Assembly: GCF_015767265.1 (NCBI RefSeq) | Contig: NZ_JADPIB010000001.1 | Coordinates: forward strand, 834,416-898,415 | DNA from: Aureivirga marina | Lineage (GTDB): Bacteria; Bacteroidota; Bacteroidia; Flavobacteriales; Flavobacteriaceae | DNA length: 64,000 nucleotides | Reading direction: 5' to 3' | Shown here: positions 34,367 through 43,139 of the stretch, in pieces | Numbering within the stretch: the first letter of the stretch is position 1 | Layout of the letters: every line of letters begins with the position of its first letter | Notes under the pieces: generated by a model | What the model was told of the DNA's origin: nothing | The model's database searches: none | The model's input: the letters and a program-made list of their open reading frames with translations, nothing else | Translations under genes and position numbers: made by a program

Positions 34367-35254
34367 ATGGAAGAAAATAATAATAAATCATCAAACAAAA
34401 TTGTAATAATTATTCTTGCAGTTTTATTATTAGGTGCTGTTGGATACATGTTTTGGTCAAGAACAGAACACCAAAAAGTAGTCGCTCATATTAAAGATGA
34501 AAAAACACAATTAATTGAGAACTTAAAAAGCGAAAAAGCTCGCTACGAAACTTTAGAAATTGCAAATGATAGCTTACAAACAGAATACCAAGCAACAATT
34601 GCAAGTTACGATGAGCAAATCGCTGAATTAAGCAAAAAGAACGATATTACTCTTGCTGATTTAAAAAAGTATAAGAATCGTTACTGGGCTGCTAAAAAGA
34701 AAGCAGAAAAATTGGAAAAAGAGAATGAAAGAATCAAAAAAGAAAACGAATTATTAAAAACTGATTTAGAAACTACGAAAGCTGACTTAGAAAGTCAAAG
34801 TAAATTAGCTTCTGATTTAGGTCAAGAGAAATCTTTACTTGAAGGAAAAATCGCAATCGGTGCTAGATTAAGTATTGATAATGTTCAAATCGTTGCAATG
34901 AAAGAACGTAGCAATGGTAAATTAAAACTTACAACAAAATCTAGAACTACAGACGTTTTCAGAATTAGCTGTTTAATTAGAGAAAATTTAATCGCTACTT
35001 CTAAAGAATTAGATGTTTATATTGAAATCTTAGGACCAAATGGTGCGCCAGTTGAAACTACTGGAAACATCACTATCGAAGATGGAACTGTTGTAGAATA
35101 TATCGATCATACTTCTGTACTTTATGAAAAAGAAGATTTAGAAGTTGTTTCTGCTATCAATGTTGATAGAAAGAAAATTACAAAAGGTGTATACACTGCA
35201 AACATTTACTTAGAAGGAAGATTAGTAGGTTCTCAAATCTTACAATTAAAGTAA
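34367..35254 (+). CDS. Membrane-anchored coiled-coil protein of unknown function
   Basis: 295 residues in three parts: one transmembrane helix (about 11-30, IVIIILAVLLLGAVGYMFW), a long coiled coil (about 35-165, rich in Lys/Glu/Leu with heptads such as KKKAEKLEKENERIKKENEL), and a C-terminal beta domain (about 165-295) ending RLVGSQILQLK. The short N-terminus is polar, so the coil and beta domain most likely face the periplasm. The layout is conserved in Flavobacteria but has no assigned job. A sigma-54-type promoter precedes it and a strong terminator follows, so it is a single regulated gene. Confidence 0.8.
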   Translation: MEENNNKSSNKIVIIILAVLLLGAVGYMFWSRTEHQKVVAHIKDEKTQLIENLKSEKARYETLEIANDSLQTEYQATIASYDEQIAELSKKNDITLADLKKYKNRYWAAKKKAEKLEKENERIKKENELLKTDLETTKADLESQSKLASDLGQEKSLLEGKIAIGARLSIDNVQIVAMKERSNGKLKLTTKSRTTDVFRISCLIRENLIATSKELDVYIEILGPNGAPVETTGNITIEDGTVVEYIDHTSVLYEKEDLEVVSAINVDRKKITKGVYTANIYLEGRLVGSQILQLK

Positions 35255-35280
35255 TTTAGACAACAAACTCATTAACAATA

Positions 35281-35318
35281 AAAAACTCCTAAGAAATTCA
35301 TCTTAGGAGTTTTTATTT
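35281..35318. terminator. Bidirectional terminator after the coiled-coil gene
   Basis: Perfect 14-bp stem AAAAACTCCTAAGA (35281-35294) / TCTTAGGAGTTTTT (35301-35314), between two convergent genes. Confidence 0.9.
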
Positions 35319-35347
35319 ACCCGATAGTTATTTAAAAATTGGATATT

Positions 35348-37228
35348 TTAATTAAACATCCAAGCTTTTCTTAATTTTACTTTTGCATCTGACTCTGGTA
35401 AATCTAAAGCTTTTAATTCCGATTTTTCAACTGTTGGCTGAATTGCTTTTCCAGTTAAAGTTACTTCCGTTCCATCTCTCATAACTTTCATTTGGATTGC
35501 ATCTCCTTCTTTTATTGCCATAGAAGCGAAAATTAATTGCTGTACATTATCTAAATTATATGCTTCACCATTTAATTCTTTTAATATATCTCCACTTTTT
35601 ACACCTAAAGCTTGTAATCCTGAATTCGTTCCTAAATATCCAGGGAAATAAATCTCTTTTGATCCTTTCACTACATCGATAAATGGAACTTGACCATTCA
35701 ATAAATAAGAAACTGGAGATTGAGAAACTTGTGTACTTAATCCTACTTTTTCAAATAATGTATTATAATCAATTGGTAAATTTCCTTTTACATGTTTTGT
35801 AAAGAATTCTCCAATTTCTGGATACGTCATTTCTGTAATTTCTGCAATAATTTCATTATCAATAAATGGTTTTTCCATTCCATATTTTAAGGAAAGTTTT
35901 TTCATTACATCTAAAATTCCCATTTCTCCATTACTCAATTCTCTCAACTGAATATCTAAAGCCATTCCAATTAAAGCTCCTTTTTGATACACATTTGCAT
36001 ATTGCGCTTTGTATGGCTCCTCTAATACATTTTCACTCATTTCTGTGAATGACATCGTATCGTTAAATCCTTGTGCAGATTTAATTTTTCCAGCTATTCT
36101 ATTATAAAAATCTTGCTCGCTAATTAACTTCTGATTAATCTGAAATAAATTCGCAAAATATTCTGTGATTCCTTCATACATCCATAAATGTTGTGACATT
36201 TTTGGTTTGTTAAAATCAAAATAATGAACTTCTTCTGAATGTACATTTAATGGAGTCACTATATGGAAAAACTCATGAGAAACAATATCTGTTAAAGATT
36301 GCATCAATGAAGCTTGAGGCATTTGTTCTGGCATTACAACAACTGTAGAAGTATGATGTTCTAAAGCTCCAAAACCTTGCGCATCATTATCAGCTAAAGT
36401 AGAAAGATACACTAAAATGCTATATTTTTTTGTTGTATTCATTTCTCCTAAGAACGTCTTCTGAGCATTCATCATTTTGTTCATTTGCTCTCTTAAACTT
36501 TCTTCATTATAAGTTCCATTTGGAGAATATACATTGATAGAAATATCAATTCCATTTACATTAAAAGTAATTTCTGGAGTCGTATCATACATAATTGGGT
36601 TGTCAATTATATCAAAATAACGACTTGCATGGAAAACATCTCTTCCTTTACGTTCTGTATTTTCAGATAATTTAATCTGTTGTAAAGATGTACTTCCATA
36701 CATATTTTCAGGTTTTAAAACCGTCAAATCATATGGTGATTGTTTCATTCCTTCAAAATATCCAATCATGGTATGAAGATTTAAAACAAAGTTTTTATCT
36801 TTTTCAAAATTAGTTCCCGCAGGTGAAAAAACTACATCATCTTCTCCTTTTGATTTTTCTGTATCATACGTATCATTTGTTAAATAAACAATCTTATCTA
36901 ATTTTTTCGCATTTTGGATTTCCCAAGAATTAACATTCAATTTTTTTACTTCTAATTCTTCTCCATTATAATCATATGCTTTGAAATTTTCTAAATATTG
37001 TCCATAATCATAATTCTGATACGTTCCAGGAACAATTTTAGGAACATGGTAAACAATTGTTTCTGATTTAATTTTTTGAGGATCAACAGTAACTTTTACT
37101 TTGTCATCTTGTACATCTACTAAATCAATTGTAGTTGCAATTGGAGAATTTACCTTTTTATCCGTTTTTAAAGTCTTACAACTATATAAAGTCGCAACGG
37201 CAAACATAGATAGAACAATTTTTTTCAT
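35348..37228 (-). CDS. M61 family (glycyl aminopeptidase-like) lipoprotein with PDZ domain
   Basis: 626 residues. A hydrophobic leader with lipobox LYSC (Cys17) makes it an envelope lipoprotein. The N-terminal beta domain carries GTYQNYDYGQYLENF, typical of M61. The catalytic part near residue 315 has the zinc motif VSHEFFHIVTPLNVHSEE, with the third ligand expected in the MYEGITEYFANL segment about 35 residues on. The C-terminus (about 520-590) is a PDZ domain (LGVKSGDILKELNGEAY). Relatives cleave N-terminal Gly or Ala from peptides. It probably acts in the periplasm; no linked gene suggests a partner. Confidence 0.9.
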   Translation of the reverse strand: MKKIVLSMFAVATLYSCKTLKTDKKVNSPIATTIDLVDVQDDKVKVTVDPQKIKSETIVYHVPKIVPGTYQNYDYGQYLENFKAYDYNGEELEVKKLNVNSWEIQNAKKLDKIVYLTNDTYDTEKSKGEDDVVFSPAGTNFEKDKNFVLNLHTMIGYFEGMKQSPYDLTVLKPENMYGSTSLQQIKLSENTERKGRDVFHASRYFDIIDNPIMYDTTPEITFNVNGIDISINVYSPNGTYNEESLREQMNKMMNAQKTFLGEMNTTKKYSILVYLSTLADNDAQGFGALEHHTSTVVVMPEQMPQASLMQSLTDIVSHEFFHIVTPLNVHSEEVHYFDFNKPKMSQHLWMYEGITEYFANLFQINQKLISEQDFYNRIAGKIKSAQGFNDTMSFTEMSENVLEEPYKAQYANVYQKGALIGMALDIQLRELSNGEMGILDVMKKLSLKYGMEKPFIDNEIIAEITEMTYPEIGEFFTKHVKGNLPIDYNTLFEKVGLSTQVSQSPVSYLLNGQVPFIDVVKGSKEIYFPGYLGTNSGLQALGVKSGDILKELNGEAYNLDNVQQLIFASMAIKEGDAIQMKVMRDGTEVTLTGKAIQPTVEKSELKALDLPESDAKVKLRKAWMFN

Positions 37229-37254
37229 ATCTTGATTAGTTTAAAATTTGGTTT

Positions 37255-37262
37255 CAAAATTA
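37255..37262 (-). promoter_or_regulatory. -7 box TAATTTTG before the M61 peptidase
   Basis: A perfect box 26 bases before the ATG on the minus strand; no -33 TTTG is visible. Confidence 0.45.
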
Positions 37263-37473
37263 ACTATATGACTACGTTTAGTATGTATAATTAGTTAAAG
37301 CTTTGTTAAAACCTTAAAAAAAATTTAAAACTATACTAAAAATCAATCAGTTATCAATATTTAATTAACAATCATAAACTTCTCATAGTATTCTGTTTCT
37401 TCTATTTTAAAATGTAAAAATAAAGCTTTAACTTTAAGCAAATCAGCTTTTTATAAATTCAACAGATTACATT

Positions 37474-40077
37474 ATGGGAGATAATAAAAAGGAAAAGAAA
37501 GATTGGAAAAAAATCGCTTCTGATTTAAAATCAGATGTAGAAAAAGGTTTATCCGAGAAAGAAAGTAAAGTTAGATTAGAAAAATATGGCTTTAATGAAA
37601 TTCCTGAAAAAGAAGAATCTATTTTTCAACGAATTATAAAAAGACTTTGGGGACCAATTCCTTGGATGATTGAAATTGCCGCAATTCTTTCTGCTGTTGC
37701 AAAAAAATGGGATGATTTTACAATTATCGTTATTCTTCTTCTCGTAAATGTTATCATCGATTTTGCACAAGAAGCAAAAGCTTTAAGTGCTTTAAAAGTT
37801 TTAAAAAATACTTTGGCTAAAAAAGCTTTGGTCAAAAGAAATGGAAAATTTGTTGAAATTGAAGCTAAATTCTTAGTTCCTGGTGATATTATTAAATTAA
37901 AAATTGGAGATGTTGTTCCTGCTGATGTTGTTTTAATCGGTGGTGAATTTGTACAAATTGATCAAGCTGCTCTAACTGGTGAATCTCTTCCTGTTCATAA
38001 ATCTGTCGGTGATATTGCCTATAGTAATTCTGTTATTAAAGTTGGTGAAATGGAAGCAATTGTTACCGAAACTGCAATGAATACTTATTTCGGAAAAAGT
38101 GCTTCTCTTGTAATTAAAGCTGGAAAAGAACAAAAAAGTCATTTTCAAAAAGCAGTTCTTAAAATTGGAAATTGGCTAATTATGCTTACTATTTGTTTAG
38201 CTATTATCTTAATTATCGTTTCTCTCTTCCGACATGATCCAATCATGGAGGTTCTCCGATTTATTCTCGTTTTAGTTGTCGCATCTATTCCTGTTGCAAT
38301 GCCAGCAGTTCTATCTGTTACCATGGCAATCGGAGCAATTAATTTGGCAAAAAAACAAGCAATTGTAAGTCGCTTAGCAGCCATTGAAGAAATTGCTGGA
38401 GTTTCAGTTCTTTGTAGTGATAAAACTGGAACTTTAACACAAAATAAAATGAGTACAGCAGATCCAGTTTTGTTTCATGATTTTACTGAACAAGATTTAT
38501 ATCTCTATGCCGCTTTAGCTAGTAAAAAAGAAAATAAAGATCCAATTGAAATTCCGATTTTTGAAAAAATTGATAAATTAAAACTTAAAGATAAAATCAC
38601 CGAATTTACACAAGAAAAATTTACACCTTTTGACCCTGTAATTAAAAGAACTGTAGCTGATATTCAAAATCATTCTGAAAAATTCACAGTGACAAAAGGA
38701 GCTCCACAAATCATCGCTTCCCTTTGTGAAGACGAAAAATTAGAAAAAGAAATTCATCAAAAAGTTTATGAGTTTGCAAAAAAAGGATATCGAACAATTG
38801 GTGTTGCAAAAAAGAATGAAAAAGAAAAATCGTTTGATTTCATTGGTTTAATTCCACTTTTTGATCCTCCTAGAACAGATTCAAAATCTACTATTGCAAA
38901 AGCGAAAAAACTTGGCTTACAAGTAAAAATGATTACAGGAGATAATCAAGCAATTGCAAAAGAAATTGCTTCATTATTAAATATTGGAGAAAATATTTTA
39001 GATACACAAGAACTTCGTCATGAAGGTGCAAATAAAGAACTTTCTATTCTGGCAGAAGTGATTGGTGGAGCATTGTATAAAAAACTTGCTCCAAAATCAA
39101 CAGAGCAAGAAATTAAACATTTTCAGGATGATTTAGTAGAAGAAGTTGTAAAAGAATTAAAGGAGGCAAATTTACCACATGGACATATTCGAAAACATGA
39201 ATCGCAAATCATTGAAACAATTGAAAACGCTGATGGATTCTCACAAGTTTTTCCAGAAGACAAGTATTTTATCATTGATGAATTACAAAAAGCCGATTAT
39301 ATTGTTGCAATGACTGGTGATGGTGTAAATGATGCGCCAGCCTTGAAAAAAGCAGATGCAGGAATTGCTGTTTCTGGTGCAACAGATGCGGCTAGAGCTG
39401 CTGCTGATGTTGTTTTAATTGCTCCTGGACTTTCTGTTATTATCAATGCTATTACAGAAGCTCGATTGGTTTTTGAACGAATGAAATCTTATGCAACTTT
39501 TCGAATTTCAGAAACAATTCGTGTGATTCTTTTTATGTCGCTTTCGATTATTGTTTTCAATTTTTATCCTTTGACAGCAATTATGATTATTCTTCTTGCT
39601 TTATTAAATGATATTCCAATTATGATGATTGCTTATGATAATGCTGAAACAAGTAAAAAACCTGTTCGATGGAATATGCGGGAAGTAATGTTAGTTGCAG
39701 CAGCAGTTGGTTTTGCTGGATTAATTGAATCTTTCATTTTATTCTATTATTTGGAAGAACATCATTTTCCTGAGCATATTATTCAAACTTTAATGTTTTT
39801 AAAATTAAGTGTTGACGGACATTCTACACTGTATCTGACAAGAACTTGGGATAAACATTTTTGGAAAAAACCATATCCTTCTCCAAAACTTTTTATCCCT
39901 ACTTTTTCAACTCAAATTTTAGCAACATTTTTTGCTGCTTATGGTTTATTAATGCCAGCTATCGGATGGAAATATGCAGGATTTATTTGGGCTTATGCAG
40001 TAGTGTGTTTCACTGTAAATAATTTTGTAAAAATGGGAGCTTTTAAACTTTTAAGAAGAAAAACAAAGAAATTATGA
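37474..40077 (+). CDS. Plasma-membrane-type proton-exporting P-type ATPase (P3A)
   Basis: 867 residues, the length and motif order of P3A proton pumps known from plants, fungi and some prokaryotes. The actuator domain carries the dephosphorylation motif as ALTGESLPVHK, the phosphorylation site is CSDKTGTLTQNKMS with Asp316, and the hinge is MTGDGVNDAPALKKADAGIAV. About ten membrane helices are placed as expected, and VVASIPVAMPAVLSVTMAIGA matches the PVAMP stretch of helix 4 in proton pumps rather than the PEGLP of calcium pumps. An insert of about 80 residues rich in charges (near 520-600) sits in the P domain. The stop overlaps the PPK2 start (ATGA), so the two are translationally coupled. 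Confidence 0.92.
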   Translation: MGDNKKEKKDWKKIASDLKSDVEKGLSEKESKVRLEKYGFNEIPEKEESIFQRIIKRLWGPIPWMIEIAAILSAVAKKWDDFTIIVILLLVNVIIDFAQEAKALSALKVLKNTLAKKALVKRNGKFVEIEAKFLVPGDIIKLKIGDVVPADVVLIGGEFVQIDQAALTGESLPVHKSVGDIAYSNSVIKVGEMEAIVTETAMNTYFGKSASLVIKAGKEQKSHFQKAVLKIGNWLIMLTICLAIILIIVSLFRHDPIMEVLRFILVLVVASIPVAMPAVLSVTMAIGAINLAKKQAIVSRLAAIEEIAGVSVLCSDKTGTLTQNKMSTADPVLFHDFTEQDLYLYAALASKKENKDPIEIPIFEKIDKLKLKDKITEFTQEKFTPFDPVIKRTVADIQNHSEKFTVTKGAPQIIASLCEDEKLEKEIHQKVYEFAKKGYRTIGVAKKNEKEKSFDFIGLIPLFDPPRTDSKSTIAKAKKLGLQVKMITGDNQAIAKEIASLLNIGENILDTQELRHEGANKELSILAEVIGGALYKKLAPKSTEQEIKHFQDDLVEEVVKELKEANLPHGHIRKHESQIIETIENADGFSQVFPEDKYFIIDELQKADYIVAMTGDGVNDAPALKKADAGIAVSGATDAARAAADVVLIAPGLSVIINAITEARLVFERMKSYATFRISETIRVILFMSLSIIVFNFYPLTAIMIILLALLNDIPIMMIAYDNAETSKKPVRWNMREVMLVAAAVGFAGLIESFILFYYLEEHHFPEHIIQTLMFLKLSVDGHSTLYLTRTWDKHFWKKPYPSPKLFIPTFSTQILATFFAAYGLLMPAIGWKYAGFIWAYAVVCFTVNNFVKMGAFKLLRRKTKKL

Positions 40078-40805
40078 AGAAGTTAAAACACATTCCAACG
40101 AAACCAGAAAAATCAATTTCAAGACAAGAAATTGAAACAAAAACAGAAGAATTAAAAGAAAAATTATTCAAAATTCAAGATGTTTTTTATGCTTCTAAAA
40201 AATTTAGTTTATTAATTATTCTTCAAGGAATGGATACTGCGGGAAAGGATGGAACAGTTCGTCATGTTTTTTCTTGTTTAAATCCACAAGGTTGTACAGT
40301 AAAATCGTTTAAAGTTCCGACAGAAGAAGAAGCTTCTCACGATTTTTTATGGCGAATTCATAAAGAAACTCCAGCAAAAGGAATGTTTCAAATTTTTAAC
40401 CGATCTCATTATGAAGACATTTTAGTTCCAACAGTTCATGAACTTTTAGATGAAAAAATAATTGAGAAACGTTATGAAAAAATGAATCATTTCGAGAATC
40501 ATTTAAAAGATAATGATACAATTATTATCAAATTTTTCTTACATATTTCTTTAGAAGAACAAAAAAAGAGAATTGCAAAAAGATTGGAAAATCCGAATAA
40601 GAAATGGAAATATAGTCCAGAGGATTCGAAAGATGAAAAATTTTGGAATTTGTACCAACAAACTTATGAGAAAATTTTTAATTATTGTTGTACACCAATT
40701 CCTTGGGAAATTGTTCCTGCGGATGAAAAATGGTATCGAAATTATTTAATTGCAAAAAAAGTATTAGAAACTTTAGAAGCATTAAATTTAAAATATCCAT
40801 CATAA
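40074..40805 (+). CDS. Polyphosphate kinase 2 family protein
   Basis: 243 residues with the full PPK2 core: Walker A ILQGMDTAGKDG (52-60), the following VRHVFSCLNPQGCTVKSFK, Walker B as IFNRSHYED (109-115), and the lid RLENPNKKWKYSPEDSKD. PPK2 enzymes use polyphosphate to phosphorylate nucleotides. The GKDG form resembles the class that turns AMP or ADP into ATP, though substrate choice needs assay. It overlaps the proton ATPase gene by four bases (ATGA). The pair could make ATP from stored polyphosphate beside an ATP-driven proton pump. Confidence 0.92.
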   Translation: MKKLKHIPTKPEKSISRQEIETKTEELKEKLFKIQDVFYASKKFSLLIILQGMDTAGKDGTVRHVFSCLNPQGCTVKSFKVPTEEEASHDFLWRIHKETPAKGMFQIFNRSHYEDILVPTVHELLDEKIIEKRYEKMNHFENHLKDNDTIIIKFFLHISLEEQKKRIAKRLENPNKKWKYSPEDSKDEKFWNLYQQTYEKIFNYCCTPIPWEIVPADEKWYRNYLIAKKVLETLEALNLKYPS

Positions 40806-40838
40806 AAAAACCACTTCAAAATTGAAGTGGTTTTTAGT
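40804..40838. terminator. Bidirectional terminator between ppk2 and rplY
   Basis: Stem AAAAACCACTTC / GAAGTGGTTTTT (about 40806-40835) with a six-base loop, flanked by A and T runs. Confidence 0.88.
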
Positions 40839-40857
40839 TTTATCAACAAGAAGAATA

Positions 40858-41436
40858 TTAATTTTCTTCTGCTTCTTCAGCTTTTTTAGCGTTACGAGAC
40901 ATTCTAACTTGAGCAACTACAGTGTTATCTGGATGCATGATAGAATAGTTTTCATTACCAACTTGAGTAACATATAATTTGTTTCCGATTTCTAATCCTG
41001 AAATATCAGCAGAAATAAAATCTGGTAAGTTAGCTGGTAAAGCTTTTACTCTTAATTTACGCATGTTGTGACGTAAAGCTCCTCCTCGTACAACTCCTGG
41101 AGAAGTTCCAGTTAATCTTACAGGAATATCCATTGCGATTTCTTTGTTTTCAAATAACTGGTAGAAATCAATGTGTAAAATTTCGTCAGTTACTGGGTGA
41201 AATTGGATATCTTGTAAAATAGCAGAATAAGTTTCTCCTCCTTCAATTTCAATCGTTGCAGTGTATACGTTCGGAGTATAAACTAAACTTTTGAATGATT
41301 TAGCATCTGCTGAAAAACTTACAGTATTTTCTCCTCCGTATAATACGCAAGGTACCTTTTCAGCATTACGTAAGGCTTTTGTTGCTTTTTTACCTACGCT
41401 TTCTCTTAGAGATCCTTTGATTGTTATTGATTGCAT
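40858..41436 (-). CDS. rplY: Ribosomal protein L25 (CTC/TL5 long form)
   Basis: 192 residues. The N-terminal 5S-rRNA-binding domain has the L25 opening [21 protein letters not shown] and VPCVLYGGE. The C-terminal domain has [40 protein letters not shown], making this the two-domain TL5/CTC form. A short acidic tail ends the protein. It follows prs by 18 bases, the standard prs-rplY pairing of many bacteria. It ends at a shared terminator; no pth gene follows, unlike in many relatives. Confidence 0.96.
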   Translation of the reverse strand: MQSITIKGSLRESVGKKATKALRNAEKVPCVLYGGENTVSFSADAKSFKSLVYTPNVYTATIEIEGGETYSAILQDIQFHPVTDEILHIDFYQLFENKEIAMDIPVRLTGTSPGVVRGGALRHNMRKLRVKALPANLPDFISADISGLEIGNKLYVTQVGNENYSIMHPDNTVVAQVRMSRNAKKAEEAEEN

Positions 41437-41454
41437 TTTAAATAAAATATAAAA

Positions 41455-42396
41455 TTAAATAATAAATTTATCGCTAATTGAAGTGTTATCTTGCACTTTA
41501 TGCATCACCTCTGCGAACAAAGGGGCGCAAGATACAACTTTTATTTTAGAACTACTACTTTTTAACGGAATTGTATCAGAAACAATTAGTTCTGTTAATG
41601 CAGAATTATCAATTCTTTCATAAGCATTTCCTGATAAGATAGGATGTGTTGTAATTGCTCTTACACTTTTCGCTCCTCTTTCCATCATCAAATCAGCAGC
41701 TTTTGTAAGTGTTCCAGCAGTATCAACCATATCATCTACTAAAATCACATTTTTTCCTTTAACTTTCCCGATAAGTTCCATTGTAGAAACCTCGTTTGCT
41801 TTTTCTCTTTGCTTATAACAAATTACAACATCACTTTTTAAGTATTTTGAATAAGCATAAGCTCTTTTAGAACCTCCCATGTCAGGCGAAGCGATTGTAA
41901 TATCGTCTAAACCTAAACTTTCGATATAAGGTAAGAAGATTGTTGAAGCAAATAAATGATCTACTGGTTTTTCAAAGAAACCTTGGATTTGATCTGCGTG
42001 TAAATCCATTGTCATTACTCTTGTTGCTCCAGCAGATTGTAATAAGTTTGCTACTAATTTCGCTCCAATTGCTACACGTGGTTTATCTTTTCTATCCTGA
42101 CGTGCCCAACCGAAATAAGGAATTACCGCTGTAATATGTCTTGCAGAAGCTCTCTTTGCTCCATCTAACATTAAAAGCATTTCCATTAAATTATCAGCAT
42201 TTGGGAACGTTGATCCGATAATAAATACTCTACGTCCTCTTACAGATTCTTCAAATGCAGGTTGAAATTCTCCATCACTGAATTTTGAAAGTTTAACATC
42301 TCCTAATTCAGCTCCGTATTCTTTAGCTATTTTGTGTGCTAAATCTAAACTCTGTGAACAAGCAAAAATTTTTGGTGGAAGGTGCATATTTTCCAT
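41455..42396 (-). CDS. prs: Ribose-phosphate pyrophosphokinase
   Basis: 313 residues. The enzyme makes PRPP from ribose-5-phosphate and ATP for nucleotide, His and Trp synthesis. It carries the flexible loop and ATP region (YFGWARQDRKDKPR), the Mg/ATP His in MTMDLHADQIQGFF, and the PRPP loop NVILVDDMVDTAGTLTKAADLM. The length equals the bacterial class I enzyme. A -7 box TAAATTTG lies 53 bases before the ATG, and rplY follows 18 bases downstream. Confidence 0.97.
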   Translation of the reverse strand: MENMHLPPKIFACSQSLDLAHKIAKEYGAELGDVKLSKFSDGEFQPAFEESVRGRRVFIIGSTFPNADNLMEMLLMLDGAKRASARHITAVIPYFGWARQDRKDKPRVAIGAKLVANLLQSAGATRVMTMDLHADQIQGFFEKPVDHLFASTIFLPYIESLGLDDITIASPDMGGSKRAYAYSKYLKSDVVICYKQREKANEVSTMELIGKVKGKNVILVDDMVDTAGTLTKAADLMMERGAKSVRAITTHPILSGNAYERIDNSALTELIVSDTIPLKSSSSKIKVVSCAPLFAEVMHKVQDNTSISDKFII

Positions 42397-42449
42397 TTTT
42401 TATTTAGTTGTGTTTTAAGTACTTAAAAGTATAGTGTTGTTATAAGCCG

Positions 42450-42457
42450 CAAATTTA
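42450..42457 (-). promoter_or_regulatory. -7 box TAAATTTG before prs
   Basis: A perfect box on the minus strand, 53 bases from the prs ATG, which leaves a leader of about 45 bases. Confidence 0.5.
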
Positions 42458-42502
42458 GAAATTATTTGAAAAATGCTTAGTTAATAAACCAAAAATATTT
42501 AC

Positions 42503-42510
42503 TAAATTTG
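42503..42510 (+). promoter_or_regulatory. -7 box TAAATTTG before tRNA-Leu
   Basis: A perfect box 15 bases before the mature tRNA 5' end, a typical distance for a tRNA promoter in this group. It is nearly back-to-back with the prs box. Confidence 0.55.
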
Positions 42511-42525
42511 CTTGACTTTTTACCA

Positions 42526-42607
42526 GCCTTGGTGGCGGAATTGGTAGACGCGCTGGATTCAAAATCCAGTTCCCTCGGGAGTGTGGGTTCGATTCCCACC
42601 CAAGGTA
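42526..42607 (+). tRNA. tRNA-Leu, anticodon CAA
   Basis: 82 bases in a cloverleaf. Acceptor GCCTTGG pairs with CCAAGGT (G-U at the first pair), the D arm contains GGTAGAC, the anticodon stem is CTGGA/TCCAG with loop TTCAAAA (anticodon CAA), then a class II long variable arm, and the T arm GTGGG-TTCGATT-CCCAC. The discriminator is A. CCA is not encoded, as the next bases are CAA. Confidence 0.97.
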
Positions 42608-42610
42608 CAA

Positions 42611-42647
42611 AGCCTTTTAAGAAACAAATCTTAAAAGGCTTTTTTTA
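42611..42647 (+). terminator. Terminator after tRNA-Leu
   Basis: Perfect 12-bp stem AGCCTTTTAAGA (42611-42622) / TCTTAAAAGGCT (42629-42640) followed by a T-run. Confidence 0.9.
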
Positions 42648-42732
42648 TGTTTTAATTTTCATGATTTAGCTTTTTAAAATTCTTTTATAATTTACTAAAT
42701 ATCTGAAAATCAATAAAATAATATTTTAATTT

Positions 42733-43080
42733 CTAAATATATTCTTGAGATTCGAAGTACATTACTATTGCTTCTTTCATCAATATTGTTTGCTCTCCTG
42801 GCTTTAAAAATGGTAAAGATTCTTTTTCTTTATAGTGTGGCCAACCATCATTATCTATAAAATCAAACTCATAATAACCAAATGGTTCTAAAACTTTACA
42901 GATGGCAATGTGCATTAAATTTACTTTTTCATCTTTTTTAAATCTTCTTGAACCTTGACCTAATTCTTGAACACCAATTAAATATAAAATTGCATCTACA
43001 TTTAATTCTTCACCATCTCCAAAATCTTCGGAAAGTTTTTTCACAACGATGTCCCATTTTTCTTTTAATGTTAAAGACAT
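42733..43080 (-). CDS. Conserved small protein of unknown function
   Basis: 115 residues, acidic, no signal peptide. It carries LNVDAILYLIGVQELGQG, KVNLMHIAICKVLEPFGYYEF and NDGWPHYKEKESLPFLKPGEQ. The sequence looks like a conserved Bacteroidota family; I recognise no named domain. It is read 59 bases after alr on the same strand, so it may belong to the tdk-alr unit. Function unknown. Confidence 0.75.
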   Translation of the reverse strand: MSLTLKEKWDIVVKKLSEDFGDGEELNVDAILYLIGVQELGQGSRRFKKDEKVNLMHIAICKVLEPFGYYEFDFIDNDGWPHYKEKESLPFLKPGEQTILMKEAIVMYFESQEYI

Positions 43081-43139
43081 ACTTTTATTTTTTAAATTAA
43101 ACTAAATGAATTCCGAATCTTTATTAAAATTAGAATAAA

